Source: Atriophallophorus winterbourni | Lineage: Eukaryota; Platyhelminthes; Trematoda; Plagiorchiida; Microphallidae | Assembly (NCBI GenBank): GCA_013407085.1 | Contig: JACCGJ010000663.1 | Location: forward strand, 124,001-188,000 | DNA: 64,000 nt | Reading direction: 5' to 3' | Shown: piece by piece, positions 22,530 to 35,100 of the stretch | Position numbering within the stretch: position 1 is the stretch's first letter | Layout of the letters: the number at the start of each line of letters is the position of its first letter | Notes under the pieces: model-generated | Told to the model about the DNA's origin: nothing | What the model saw: the letters and a program-made list of their open reading frames with translations, nothing else | The model's database searches: none | Position numbers and translations under genes: made by a program

Positions 22530-23640
22530 GCTTAATATTTGAGAACAATCCCTGCATCTGGTATTGTACATCTTAAAGGTGTGAATTTAAATTTGTCGAT
22601 TGAGAATGAGAGGCCATTATTGTTTCCGTAGTCGGATAGTGCAGCTAAATCTGAGTTGAATCTGGCTACGTAGATTTTGTGTTTTTGGATGGAAAAAATG
22701 ACTAGTTTTATGTCGTCAGCCAACAAGAATAATTCACCACTTGAAAAGATAGTATGTATATCATTCATGTATAGGAGAAAAAGTAATGGTCCTTAAACAT
22801 TGCTTAATATTACGCCACATGGGTTCGACAGAGTGGGCGATCTGTGATTATAGATCCTTAGACAGTAAGTATGGTCCGTGATGAAGAAATTAGGCCAGAA
22901 GAGAAGCTTGCTATTTAAACCAGATGACATTCGCTTTGATAGTAACAACAAATCTGGTACTGTTTCGAAAGCTTCAGTTAAATCAAGAAAAACAATTATT
23001 GCTGATAACCATTTATGATCGAGTTGGTGATATAGTCTAATTATTGTGATTGGCAAGTTATGCAGGATTATCTAATAAGAAACCCGTGCTGTACCTTAAA
23101 GCAGATACTAGGTGTAAGGTATGCTGGTATAGCTTTCTTTGAGCCTATCTCAGTTAATCTCGACAAGGAAGAAGTATGGTTTATCGGCCTGTAATTTTTT
23201 GGCTGTGTTTCGAAATAGATATTTATCTGGGTAAAACAACTGAATGTTTTCATGCTACTGGGAAGGTATCTTAGTGGATAGATGAGTTAGTTGCGTTCAT
23301 CAAGAGTATTTGAAAGTCTCTGGGACCCAGTTTGCAAATTGCTGAAGGCATCCCTGCAAAGTCTGGCTTAAGACTTATTACTGCTCGCGCACAGACTTTG
23401 CTTGTATTACTTAAGTTTATATTTAAACTTTTCGGTGTTGGGAAGGCGAAGTTGTTTGGTTGTAAAAGCATACTTTGCGTTGTTGCAGGTAGAATTAAAG
23501 TATAGAGGAAATTCTTCGCATTTCAGGAATCTTGATTTTTGATAACGAAATGCATGTTGCTAGGTGAGTTTGCTGATCGTGACATGGATAGTTTGCTTAG
23601 TGATTTCAGCTTGTCCTGACTCATCGAATCTTTTTTGATC
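22530..23640 (-). mobile_element. CR1-like LINE, reverse transcriptase remnant
   Basis: Minus-strand frames in order: 23471-23271 with DFAGMPSAICKLGPRDF (pre-RT block); 23253-23068 with the NYRPINHTSSLSRLTE block and QHGF remnant; 23056-22793 with VFLDLTEAFETVPDLLLL and HRSPTLSNPCGVILSN (a degraded GVPQGS block); 22768-22532 with FLLADDIKLVI (catalytic xADD) and LSDYGNNNGLSFSIDK. Order and spacing fit a CR1/Jockey-type RT. Frameshifts between all parts make it a relic. Confidence 0.8.
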
Positions 23641-25150
23641 GGCTCCAAACGCATTGTATAAAGATTGCTTGTGGCTGCTCGATAGTTCATGAGAGCAAAA
23701 AGAGCAAATATACTATTCGTTTTAGGGCAACTGATTGCAGCTCTGCTATTTTATTTTTATTTTTCTGAATTTTAGTTAATTTTGTATGACTGATGTGCTT
23801 ATACGACAAATTCAAAAGAAATCATTGTGAAATCACTTGGCAGGAAAATTTGGCTACAGTCCATTATCTTAATAAAATTCGATAGTGTTTTCCAGGTAAC
23901 ATAATTATACTTCTGTTGAACATGAGATGAGGTATAAATATTAGTATACGTAGTGCCGCATATTATCGGGGATGATCATATTTTATGGTCGTTATTAGGA
24001 AAGAAAGGAATTATCTACATTACATTGGGATAGATTCAGATTCATTTACTTGGCTCTCAATTGATCTTGCTGTAATTCAAGTTCAGGCATAGACGGCCAT
24101 GGTTTCGGGTCTCAATTAGGCTTAGCTAAAGCCTATATACAAGAGCTACATGAAGCGGAACCAACAGTGTCGTTACCATCACTGCGAACACGCTTCTTTG
24201 TTGGGTTCTAACGTTTCGATTTTTCAGCATTATCAATTAATGCAAAATAACAAAGATATAAAACAGAAACACAAGGGACGTGACCAAAATTAAAACAGAA
24301 AAGAATAGCGGCACGAAGGTCGGAGTTTGATCCTCGTTCATATAGACAGGCGATCCTAATTGACCGTTTCCAATTGAGCACTTCAAAGTTCTGTTTTTTC
24401 GAATGGAACAAACTGAGTTGAGTACTGTATCGACTTAAGTCGTTGGTTATCACGTAGACCACCAGTTTCTTATTTCGACAAATTCAAAACAACGATTCGG
24501 ATTTACTATGGCATTATTAACAAGATTAATAGACAACAACAATGGTCAAATCTCAACTGTACCGTGTTGTACCAATGATGTGAGCCAAAATGCTCAAATG
24601 TTCCAAATGACAACAATAAATTCAGCGAATGCTGACAAGATAAACTGAAAAATTAATAATGCCAATGGGTGAAATTACCAATAAAATGGTGAACAATCGT
24701 CTCCCTTTTCTCCAAATATCACGTACACAAAATGTGGAATTTAATAGCAGCCAAGCAATATGAATTAGTTCAATAAAAGAGAGGGGGTGTACAAGTGGAT
24801 AAGACAGTAACAAAATGTATACACAGAAATAATGGAAGATAAAAACTGTTAAGAATTAAGAAGAATCAAATTGTTTAAACAGAAAATAAGAACCAATTTT
24901 ACACAAAGTGTCGTCATTTACAAGTCACTCTGATACTTTTCTCCCCGATTAATACAGCTTACAAGTACTCAGGGAATCGATTAGGCCATAGTTCTTTTAA
25001 TAAGATGTCATCCATATGTGAGGTCCCTTACCGGAGGCAAATTCCGAGTTACCGAACAGCTGCTGCAACCCAGATCTTTCAGACTGCAACGTGCTGGATA
25101 TCACGGCTTGTTTGACGCTACGGTTGCGATCAACTTTGAGAGAAGCAAGG
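23641..25150. other. No recognisable gene
   Basis: Only short frames without motifs on either strand; no mobile-element domain recognised. Confidence 0.5.
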
Positions 25151-25263
25151 ACTGCGACGCAAACATGCCTCGATACTTCAGTTGGGCACCACGCCTGACC
25201 CAATCATCAACCGCATTCTGAGCAGTAAATTCCGATTATATGAAGTAAAACCAATACTCAGGG

Positions 25264-25840
25264 TGTAGCGACCAAATCGTCACTGGGGAATAGTTTGACA
25301 CGGAAACTAGTTGCCTGCTACAAGCCACGAGATTCTTCTACGGGGAGTGACGAGCGTTCACGAATCGATCCCAAATCAGAACAATACGTCAATTTACGCT
25401 GTACTATATTGACAAAGACGATTAAAAAGCAAAATATAACAAACCTTAACGGTAATAGAATACAAGATTCAATGCAAACCCAACGCGTCCAATAAACGGA
25501 AGTCAAACAGCTCAGTTGAGAGCACAAACAATTACCGTTTTCCAATAACGGTAAACACGGGTAACGAACAAATCAAAATGTGCGGAAGCCCAAGTGCAGT
25601 TAAACGAAGGAACAATGCTCGGGAAAGAAAACTCTCACAGATTTAACATTTAGTTTAAATGTTATTTTAATTTAAAGAACAAAACAAAAATATCACGGTA
25701 AAATTATGACACAAAAAACTCGATAAGGAACACGGGTGTAGGGTGGGAAAGAAATTTCTCCAGTTCGTTTGATCTTGCTGGACCGAAAAAGGAATTTTCA
25801 AGACATCAACGCGGATTCATACACCGCCCATCAAAATTCC
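25264..25840 (-). repeat. Left LTR-like repeat
   Basis: Very similar to 28077-28654, including TGTAGCGACCAAATCGTCAC at one end and ACACCGCCCA(T/C)CAAAATTCC at the other. Confidence 0.85.
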
Positions 25841-25841
25841 T

Positions 25842-26816
25842 CTAAATCTGAAAAGCAAGTAGAGACACAAACACTGAACTGCGGGGCTCTCCTCTACCTG
25901 GCCACCCGACCCGTGTACCTGCGCGACCCATGACAGCGACTCGACGATCAAATCCTCGGTGGTATCTCTGGAGTTGGCAGACCCGAAGGCCCGCCTCCCA
26001 CCTAAAACATTTGCCTTCAGTGTAAGCAACGTTCGTCTTCGCATGCAACCGGCAGACTGAATGCTTGGTGGTACTTCTGGGGTCAGCAGATACGAAAACC
26101 CGCCTCCCACCTTGAGCCCTAGCCCCGGGCCTGACACCCGGGTACAGTAGAATAAAGCAAATGACTTTATTTAGTGGTGAGTCACACACGACACGTCGCA
26201 TCACCATCACTGGACACCAGTGGCTTTTATATGGAAAACGTTTGCTAGACAAAGACCCACCACCTCCTCCGGTTCTGCCAGCACCATACAATAAGCTCAT
26301 GCATGATATCCTACCCGAACGAGTCTTATGTATTGCATCCTCCAACAGCGACATTTTGCGCCATCTAAACAAGTCTAAATTATAAAATATTGTATCCGGG
26401 TTTCCAAACATAAATTGTTCATCAGGTATACAACTGAAAGGTTTACGCCAATCATACGGATTGTCATGCTGACCATACGTCGCCCCAATTAAAGCTGATT
26501 CAGTGTCATGTGAACCAGGCCTACTTTTGATTTGGGCTGATTTGGTGTCAGGTGGGCCAGGCGTGTTCTCCATCTGATCCGAATTATTGTCGGAAAATTC
26601 TGTCACAAAATCCGACTGAGCTAATTCAATGTCAGGTAACTCAGCTTCCTGATCACTATCGACAACACAAAGGTCAATATCCTTCAAAATTACACCAAAA
26701 GAAACAATTTTTCGACAATTGACGAGGCTAACAGGCCTTGCTATTGTATGCAGTTGCCCGGAGCGGTCCTTCAGGATTGATCTCGCCCGCTTATAAGCAG
26801 GTTTAGGTGGCAGCAT
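25842..26816 (-). CDS. Open frame of the BEL/Pao-like element, unknown product
   Basis: 324 codons on the minus strand. The first part (KPAYKRARSILKDRSGQLHT, then RPVSLVNC) might match the C-terminal end of an LTR-element polyprotein, where an RPV-type motif is common, but this is weak. The middle is acidic and Pro/Ser-rich (SDNNSDQMENTPGPPDTKSA). A GGGGG run and Arg-rich tail follow and overlap the left repeat, suggesting read-through past the original end. No catalytic motif is seen. Confidence 0.4.
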   Translation of the reverse strand: MLPPKPAYKRARSILKDRSGQLHTIARPVSLVNCRKIVSFGVILKDIDLCVVDSDQEAELPDIELAQSDFVTEFSDNNSDQMENTPGPPDTKSAQIKSRPGSHDTESALIGATYGQHDNPYDWRKPFSCIPDEQFMFGNPDTIFYNLDLFRWRKMSLLEDAIHKTRSGRISCMSLLYGAGRTGGGGGSLSSKRFPYKSHWCPVMVMRRVVCDSPLNKVICFILLYPGVRPGARAQGGRRVFVSADPRSTTKHSVCRLHAKTNVAYTEGKCFRWEAGLRVCQLQRYHRGFDRRVAVMGRAGTRVGWPGRGEPRSSVFVSLLAFQI

Positions 26817-26864
26817 GACACACTCTACAATAGCTTCCTTTGCTATACCTCGGCAATAATGTAG

Positions 26865-26881
26865 AAGAAGAAGAAGAAGAA
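26865..26881 (+). repeat. (AAG)n tract
   Basis: Short AGAAGAAGAAG run followed by AAAACTTTATTCG; on the minus strand this reads as AATAAAG then a TTC-rich tail, so it may mark a 3' end. Confidence 0.6.
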
Positions 26882-27235
26882 AACTTTATTCGTTTAAAAC
26901 GAATTTTCAGTTAATCAAAATAGTTTAAACACAGAATTTCAATACGAATAAGAGGGACGTCAAACTTTGATGGGAAAATTTGAGATTGCCAGTCACATTC
27001 AAAATCAAAACAGCTTCGGTTTCGTCTGCAGGCATTAGGCTTTGTGATTGCGATGGATGTTGGTGAAAAGTCATGCTGCACGATTTTTAAACCCCCATGT
27101 ATGAGTTTCCTCTCGCATTTTTCTGACGAGCGCAGCAAATTCCCCATTCTTCGAAATAAAAATATTTCGCAGCATTTAAAGCGTGCGGGGCATCAAACGT
27201 CATTCGTTTACATGTTCGCGACATGTTAAAACGTT

Positions 27236-27988
27236 TCAAAAACAAAAAAGTTCCGTGTTGACTGAAAAAATAAAAACGCATGAAAACATTAATTTTGAGC
27301 ACGGCCGATTCAAAGGCCCCGCTCTTAAAATATGCAAATATAGAAACCTCTGTCCGTCATCACAAGTTCTAGACTCCACATAGTTCTCGAACTGACAAAA
27401 AAATTTCCCGTAGGTGCTAGCTGAACCGTCAAAAGACATCAATTCTATCTTCGGAAGGTCAGATCTTGGTAAACTACCGGGCTTTTTATTACGAACAGAA
27501 TCTTCTACCTCCGAACGAGGGTAGTCAGCTACTTCTTCCTTTTGATGCTCACAATGCGCAAGATAACTTGCCGAAGCAGCAATCTTAGCCATTTTAACCT
27601 CCTGTGCCGCCTCAAACAATTTCAGTTGCATCTCGAGATCTTCACGTTTCTGCGACAGTTTTAGGAGTTCCAAGCGCATCTTAGCCTTACGAACAAGGAT
27701 GTTTGATTCTATCTTTGAACCCCTTAGGCTACCTCGAGAGCCCTCAACAGAACAATGAATGCGCTCACCTGCGGTGTCTTCCGTTCCATTATCGACCAAC
27801 TGTTGGGAAGATTTGATCTTTTCGGCAAAACTGTGGGTAACAGGCATATTGACGTCAGCTAATTCGACGTTGAGTACTGTATTGCGTCCACAAATTTGAC
27901 GTTGAGTACTGTATTTTCTCCAATTGAGACAAATACGGTCCAACTCGAAATCCAACGTTGAGTTTTGTATTTTCTCCAATTGAGACAA
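27236..27988 (-). CDS. Gag-like protein of the BEL/Pao-like element
   Basis: 250 codons. The central part is a long charged helix (VRKAKMRLELLKLSQKREDL, EMQLKLFEAAQEVKMAKIAA) likely to form a coiled coil. It is followed by LPKIELMSFDGSASTYGKFF and CQFENYVESRTCDDGQRFLY, which resembles the LPK..L..FDG...W..F...F...V pattern of BEL/Pao gag-type domains (DUF1759). After RFLYLHIL the similarity stops, pointing to a deletion or truncation near 27330. The N-terminal 45 residues are encoded by the 56-bp minisatellite and may not be native. Confidence 0.65.
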   Translation of the reverse strand: MSQLEKIQNSTLDFELDRICLNWRKYSTQRQICGRNTVLNVELADVNMPVTHSFAEKIKSSQQLVDNGTEDTAGERIHCSVEGSRGSLRGSKIESNILVRKAKMRLELLKLSQKREDLEMQLKLFEAAQEVKMAKIAASASYLAHCEHQKEEVADYPRSEVEDSVRNKKPGSLPRSDLPKIELMSFDGSASTYGKFFCQFENYVESRTCDDGQRFLYLHILRAGPLNRPCSKLMFSCVFIFSVNTELFCF

Positions 27989-28079
27989 ATATGGTCCAAA
28001 TCGAATACCAAAGTTGAGTACTGTATTTTCTCCAATTGAGACAAATACGGTCCGAATCTAATCCCCCGTTGAGTACTGT
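27869..28079. repeat. 56-bp minisatellite next to the right LTR
   Basis: Units start GTTGAGTACTGTATTTTCTC at 27901, 27957 and 28013, with a partial unit at 27869; unit length is 55-56 bp. A further GTTGAGTACTG at 28068 merges with the LTR end TGTAGCGACC. Confidence 0.9.
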
Positions 28080-28759
28080 AGCGACCAAATCGTCACTGTG
28101 GAATAGTTTCCGTCACGGAAACTAGTTGCCTGCTACAAGCCACGAGATTCTTCTACGGGGAGTGACGAGCGTTTACGAATCGATCCCAAATCAGAACAAT
28201 ACGACAATTTACGCTGTACTATATTGACAAAGACGATTAAAAAGCAAATATAACAAACCTTAACGGTAATAGAATACAAGATTCAATGCAAACCGAACGC
28301 GTCCAATAAACGGAAGTCAAACAGCTCAGTTGAGAGCACAAAAAATTACCGTTTTCCAATAACGGTAAACACGGGTAACGGACAAATCAAAATGTGCGGG
28401 AGCCCAAGTGCAGTTAAACGAAGGAACAATGCTCGGGAAAGAAAACTCTCACAGATTTAACATTTAGTTTAAATGTTATTTTAATTTAAAGAACAAAACA
28501 AAAATATCACGGGAAAATTATGACACAAAAAACTTGATAAGGAACACGGGTGTAGGGTGGGAAACAAATTTCTCCAGTTCGTTTGATCTTGCTGGACCGA
28601 AAAAGGAATTTTCAAGACATCAACGCGGATTCATACACCGCCCACCAAAATTCCTGCAAACATGCCTCGATGCTTCAGCTGGCACCACGCCTGACCCAAT
28701 CATCAACGGCATTCCAAGCAGTAAATTCCGATTATATGAAGTAAAACCAGTACTCAGGG
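28077..28759 (-). repeat. Right LTR-like repeat
   Basis: Matches 25264-25840, plus the extra block 28655-28759 whose second copy lies on the far side of the left repeat. Confidence 0.8.
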
Positions 28760-29183
28760 TCCTGTGGAATGAAACTGGGTATTGTGATAAACCGTTGAGG
28801 CGAACATATTGTGTTTGGAATCACCCATGATAAACAGGATAAGGCAAAACAATATATCTGACCACAAACGCGATAAAATAAAACGATATGAGAACGAACG
28901 ATTGGTGATATTTACATGGAAAACGCCGATTAAAATGGGGAAAAAATTAACTTACCGGAAAAAACACGAATGTATCTTGTATTATTGTGCTCACAATATG
29001 TAAACTATGTGCTACTGAGCTTACTCCAGTATTTTTGTCACACATAGCTACGAATCGGCTATTTTATATGATCAATTCCATCGTTAATCTGAAATAAAAA
29101 TTAAAAATACGACTTAGTTTCGTTTGTTTAAACGTGTCATAGAATTAAAAACCACTTATTCGTAATTTCGAACTGGTAGACAA
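28760..29183. other. Upstream region of the six-exon gene
   Basis: AT-rich, no assigned TATA box or coding frame. Presumed to contain the promoter of the gene starting at 29184. Confidence 0.35.
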
Positions 29184-32100
29184 ATGTCGTCTTCGGAGAT
29201 TTCCCGCGTTAAACGTGCCACCCGAAAGTATGTTTCCATTATGCGAAAATCAGGTGAGCATATTAACTTGTGCCATTTTCATTATAACCTTAGAAGCTTG
29301 TCTACTCAGTCACCAATATATCCTCTCATAAATGTTTGCTATCGAATGTATATGAATATAAATATAATAAGTCGAAGCCTTACATTGTTCAGCTCTATGC
29401 GCTTCATTTATTTTGTTCATGAATTATACAAGTTCAATAATTGCACATTGCGTTTCTGAGAACTTCACAGTTTGGAAACTATACATTGATGAAATGCGTT
29501 CCACATACATTCGGCGCAGCTACTTGCATCCGAATCATTGCACAATCAGGAAGAATGCAGCATAATTAAGCGACAACTATGGCAAAAAATTTATTTGAAA
29601 AATCTATTCTAAAATTCTGTAACGATAACAGAATTACCCAAAATAACTAAATATTCGACGAAAAACGAATGTGTAATGCTTTAGCGATTTCACATGTGTT
29701 AATATACTGTTTTTCTTAAATGCCGCTTTATTCATCATGAGTTTTTTATTTGAGTTAATATCCCTGTAAAATCTCGTTTCCAAATCTATGGCCGGAAAAG
29801 TCACTTCAACCATTTGTGATTCTTACTCTTACGCGTTATTTTTATTCTGATTTCTTTCAAATTTATGCTTGTCCGTCAAAATAAATATCCTATATCGAAT
29901 CATTTCAATCACTATTTTTCCACATATTTTATATGGATCAGCTTCAATTTTCACTATTAACTGCCATTGTATGGCCCCGGATTTGTCTTGTTCAGATTGT
30001 AGATTCTCAACCATATTGTAATTAACCTTGTTTTTTAAGTAATTTTTTATTTAGCAGTTGTTTGCTTTTATGGATATGATTGTGATAATGCAATCACAGT
30101 GTATGCTCCTCTTAAGCGTGAGCTTCTGCGTTCGATCACATTGTAATTTGAAGCTTAGAATTGTTTCCAAAATAAATTCATCTACGAACTTTATTATATA
30201 GTGTAATATTTGTTAATATCAAAATTTTCATCAGCATAATTTTGAAATCTACTTGTTTACATATAGTGAATATCATTTTGTTCCAGCCTCTATTCCCTTT
30301 GACTGTTCGTCGCTCACACCGATTTGTGAACAATGGCTACGTGACAGATCACCGGCTGAAATTAAGCCACCGGAGAGTGTAAGTACTCTCACGCACAATT
30401 TTATTTCAGTAAATTGAAAAATCCTAATTATACCCATTTGAAATTCCCAGCTTTCTTTTTTATAAATTTGATGTAATAACAATTTATGCACATCGACGTG
30501 CGAATGTTTTATATATACGAAATAAATTACAAAATTTTAGCTACGTCAAGTAGACGTAATAATCATACAAATCACGGACAGAATTACATCAGTAGCAATT
30601 ACCGAGACCATAACTGTCATACATCCATGACATGATAAAAATCTAGTGATGAGGAAATAGAACCAAATAAGCTAATGAACCTTTAGGAGATTACACGTAG
30701 ACATGCTGAAATGAGGTGCTTCAAATTCGAAGCAAACTCGATTTCAATCAAATGTTGATTACGCTTTGAGCAACATCACCTTCTCGTGTGTTTTGTTCTT
30801 CAAGGGAATCTTAGTTCTTATTATCTAATTCGTGGGTAACTAACTACTTTAATTTCAGCATGCAACTAATGCACCCAGATGTTCACTTGTGGTGCATGGA
30901 TATTTTTTTCATATTAAACCGCGAGGGTCCATAAATTCGATGCCTATTTCTGGTTCCTTTAACACGAAGTCTATACATGTGGTATGATTTCACGCATTTG
31001 ACATGGTGCTTGACTGTTGTCGTCATTTTCACATCTTTTATTAGTATCCATTTACCATCTATGTTACGTCACTCCGACATATAATTCATAAAAAAACAAA
31101 TCGTAAGAGTATTCATTGTCAAGCCGTCATGTAACGCTGGTGAAGTGTCACTTACCGATACTTCTTTCGCTTCTTACTAAAGATTCGGTATATAGGCACA
31201 ACACAATGCGTATTTCAACTCATTTTAGTCATATCTATTCTTTGTCTCAGCTGTCAACCGCTGTAACCTGCTTAGGTGATAAGAATTCAACCACCAGACA
31301 CGCTGATAGGCTGTCAACATTAGTTTTGTGAAAGTGCCATCTAGCACATCGATTTATTTCTGCTCCTATCTGCTTGTATTTAATAATACTCTATCCGATT
31401 AAAATTATCCTGTAAGCTTTGCGTTTCATATGTTCAAGCCTCATGGACTTTATATATCACTGATATTTCTAATTTGCGCATGTTTATGTTTCATTTTTAG
31501 ACCCAAAAATTTGATCCCCTGTCTAAACCAACGTTGACCTCTTCTTATCGGCCATTCTTGTCTCGAAAGTCTTCAAAAAATTGCATTAATAAATCAAGCT
31601 CCAAGAGACCTGTTTCAAATCAATTTGAAAACGCTAATGTGAACATTCATGAAGATAAACCTTCGCCCTCGAAGAATCATCTCAGTAATCTGACTCAAAA
31701 TGTCAGTCTCCTCGCTCTCCAGGTAAGCTAATGGAGTATATCTATGTAGTTGTGTTATTACATGAACTTTTTTCTATTTTTAACAATCTCGTTTTTATTT
31801 ATAGGAAAAGGTTTTTGAAGCGACCTGCTATCAACCCAGTACCGATCCACGGGTAACATCGTCTGTAGTAAGAGATAATGAGCAAGAAGTGCCGTGGTAC
31901 CGTTTCTATAGGCCAGCTGCACCTAAGCCTCATTTGATGAAGAACCCTGGATGCGTTACGCTTTCTGACGGTTGTGCTTCAAACCACTTAAATAACAATC
32001 GCTCACTAAGTGCTTGCTGCACGTCGTCCACACACTGCATGGATTTGAGTATCTCTAAACCATATCCTAATATTGAACACGGAATGTGTATGGAGCCCTT

Positions 32101-35100
32101 GAAGTTTACATATTTGGAGCAAGAAGCTGATCAGGAAAATATATGCGACTCTAAATTTCCACTCCCTCCTCCACCTCAATCCGCAACTGCTACAACATTG
32201 CTTCAAGCTGAAGAATTCAATGCATTCCCGTCACCACCTCCTTTGGCCCACGCTCTTATTGAGTTTCAGTATGAATCTCAACGACCCACACTCCAGAACA
32301 GAGAAAGCTTACCCACACCCTTGTCTCCCATCACGAACATAATGTCGAATCCTGGCCCATGGGGTGGTGAGTTTCATTCCTTTAGCGCTTGTGAGCAAAC
32401 ATTATATGTACCTGCTATTGATGCGACCATTTCATATCGTTTTATTATGTTTCGTACTACATGGCACGTATTGTGTCACTAGTATTTCAGCAGCATTGGT
32501 TATAATTTGTCTCACAATATGGGTGCTTATTAATCAAACACGTTTCACCACGATTCTTTAATGAAAGATTAATTGACATTGTTTTGACTAGTTTGATATC
32601 GTTTGTGTGAACATCGTGATATTCTGTTAAACTAATGTTTGAAAGCACCATATCTAACCCTAGTTAAAAGCCACTAAATCAAGTTTTTATTCCACGCTCT
32701 CCGACTCTTAAGGTTAGAAAAAGTTATCGTCACTGAATAGCTCATGGAGTTTTATATGCGCCTTGAAAACTAAATGATCTACTATTTTTAGCGTGAGGAT
32801 GGTTTCTGAAGTCATCGTAGTTGAGGGCGCAAAATTTCGGGCTATTTTTAATCCTCACCTAAGTAAACCTGCGTTGCCGTGGCTTGCCAATCGCAACGTG
32901 CATCAACGCGTACTCTGTGTATTAACGAATAATTGATTTTTTATATCAACTTATTAGCAAGTGTTTTTATCCCTGGTGTTCACAACGATCATTATGGTGC
33001 ATGCCCGTATCTTGTGTTTCTCCCATCCATTTGACACTTCACACGATCGCTACGTTAAAAGTTGTCGCCATCAGCAGGTGTATGCGGGCGGTTTTACGCG
33101 TGATAAAATCCCAACACTACATGCTGTGTAGAGTCTGGTCTTGTTGACATAATCGACTTTGTTTTGGTCAATTTTCATTCCCAATGTGGTGATGAAGACA
33201 CGTGATTTTTTCTGGAATCTTCCTATTCTTTCCGAAGTTTTGAACCTCGACAAATATTCTTTAAACATGAAACGTATAAACGTTTTTCTCCTATCCAAGT
33301 ACGCTCTTCAGACCATTCCCTAATCCTTTGTTGCTGTTTTATTGACAACACTACCATCCGTAAACAACTTACTAGTTAAGTAAGGCTGCTAACCGCGTTT
33401 TCCGGTCGTGCATATCTGCAATTTGTTCTTACTCTACTAATGGATGATGTGAAAAATTCCATGTAATATTAGAAAATGTTTCGCTTTCTGTTATATCTTG
33501 ACACTGACGTTTATCATCATTTTACATTTGAGGGTTTTCTTTGGGCAATTTCCCTCTTTGTCCCAAACAAGCATTTGTAATTCTCTGCATATTATAGAAG
33601 TGTGAGGGGTTTTGCACTCCAGTGTTGAATTTTCGCTCACATCCCCTTCGCTTACACGTCACAAGCACTTTTGTGCTAGTCTCAGAACTCAAACCTTCCG
33701 CCATTCAAGGACTCACTGAACCTAATTCTGTTGTGTCAGCCTGATATGAACAAACATTCTGGATTCGGCCGTGTAGGTGTTCACATGTGAGCCATCACAA
33801 ATTTTTACCTCCCATCTGGTACTGTTATCGTGCCACATCATGTTGAAAAAGATGTTAACAGCACAAAATTGCGTGCATCATCGCTACGAAAAGTTGTTTA
33901 TTGTATGCATTTTTATATTCCGGTTATTTGTTTTCTTTTAACGCCTTTGATTGTCTGCTTATCCTATTCCTTGTTTTATAACACGTTGTCAGGCTTCAGA
34001 CTTGTGCTTCGTGATAGTGCTGATGATTTTACACAAAATCAGACCAAGCTAAGTGGGATTGGCTTATTCGGTTTCGAGGTGAAAGTTAGCACCGGAAATC
34101 AAACACATCGACGTTCTTCGCATATCTTTTGATGCGTCACAAAGTAAACGGAATTTCTTTCTTTCGCTTATCTTAAAGGCAACCTTTGGTTAGTTCCCTA
34201 TTCGATCAAAGTCCCTGTCCTCCAGCTCTAATGAATCCACCACTCAACCCGACCAATAAGTCTGTGTTTCTAATGTTGCTTTGTTCAAACAACGTGGATG
34301 CTGCCTATTGTCGGTTTCGCAAATATACAGCAAACGTTCAAGGTCCTTTGTGTGCATCCAAACGTTCAGCTGTCGTTGCTTGCCCATCTCCATTTTCTTC
34401 CCCTTATTCCCGTTCTCATGCCCACTCCCGATAGTTTTCTGGCTAGAGCGAAGCCATGCGTCTGTCGCATGTCTGCCGACCCCGTCTTTCGGTCGGCCAA
34501 CGGCTGGCTGTGTGACCAAATCACCCCCGTTGTGTGTGTGTGTGTGTGTGTGAACAAACGAATTATCCATGCCAAAATGATAAGCCAATCGGAGTAGTAA
34601 AACGTCACGAGAAATTGGGTCAGCCAATGAGTCAGACATCGGGAACATAACTGAGGGCATCAGGCACGTAGCACATGCAGCTGGACCAAACGGGTTATTT
34701 GACGGTACAAAATGCCCTTGGCATTACATCCCCAATTGTCCCAAACTTTTTTGCGCCAAAAAGGGTTGTAAAGGGTGCAACATTGATGTTGTTCATGATC
34801 ACTGTTTCATTGCGACAATAACGTACCCTAGAAAATTAACATGTCTAAATCGATCCTTTTGCTTTGCCTGCTTAACACATTTCAGATTATGACAACTCAC
34901 TTGACACCTGATTAGAATTTGCGGTAATGTTGTGTGCGGAATCTCTTTCTCCAATATTTTTGAAGAAATGCGGACCCCGTATACACCATTTGTATAACAA
35001 CGGATGTGCAATCCTGCAGCATTTATGTGCTGTGCGGCTAACATCGTGCTAAATTGATTGGCCATCGGTAGTGAGCTGCATACTGAAATACGCTGGAGTC

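Larger units (their letters stand above)
25159..28759 (-). mobile_element. BEL/Pao-like LTR element with atypical ends
   Basis: Two direct repeats of about 575 bp (25264-25840 and 28077-28654) bracket minus-strand open frames. A second block of about 105 bp lies at 28655-28759, beyond the right copy, and at 25159-25263, beyond the left copy. Read on the minus strand, the right LTR would start TGAGTACTGG (28755) and end CGCTACA (28077). Internal frames encode a coiled-coil gag-like protein and a second protein. RT and integrase domains were not recognised, so it is internally deleted or non-autonomous. Confidence 0.65.

Noticed and set aside
27855..28088. Small protein with repeated RICLNWRKY units
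   Set aside because: It is the translation of a 56-bp minisatellite, most likely not a real repeat protein.
34017..34045. CTGATGATTTTACACAAAATCAG as a ribozyme hairpin
   Set aside because: It lacks the GAAA box; a simple hairpin in LINE 3' sequence.
34244..34660. Overlapping frames rich in Thr-His or Cys-Val repeats
   Set aside because: Caused by the (GT)n microsatellite.
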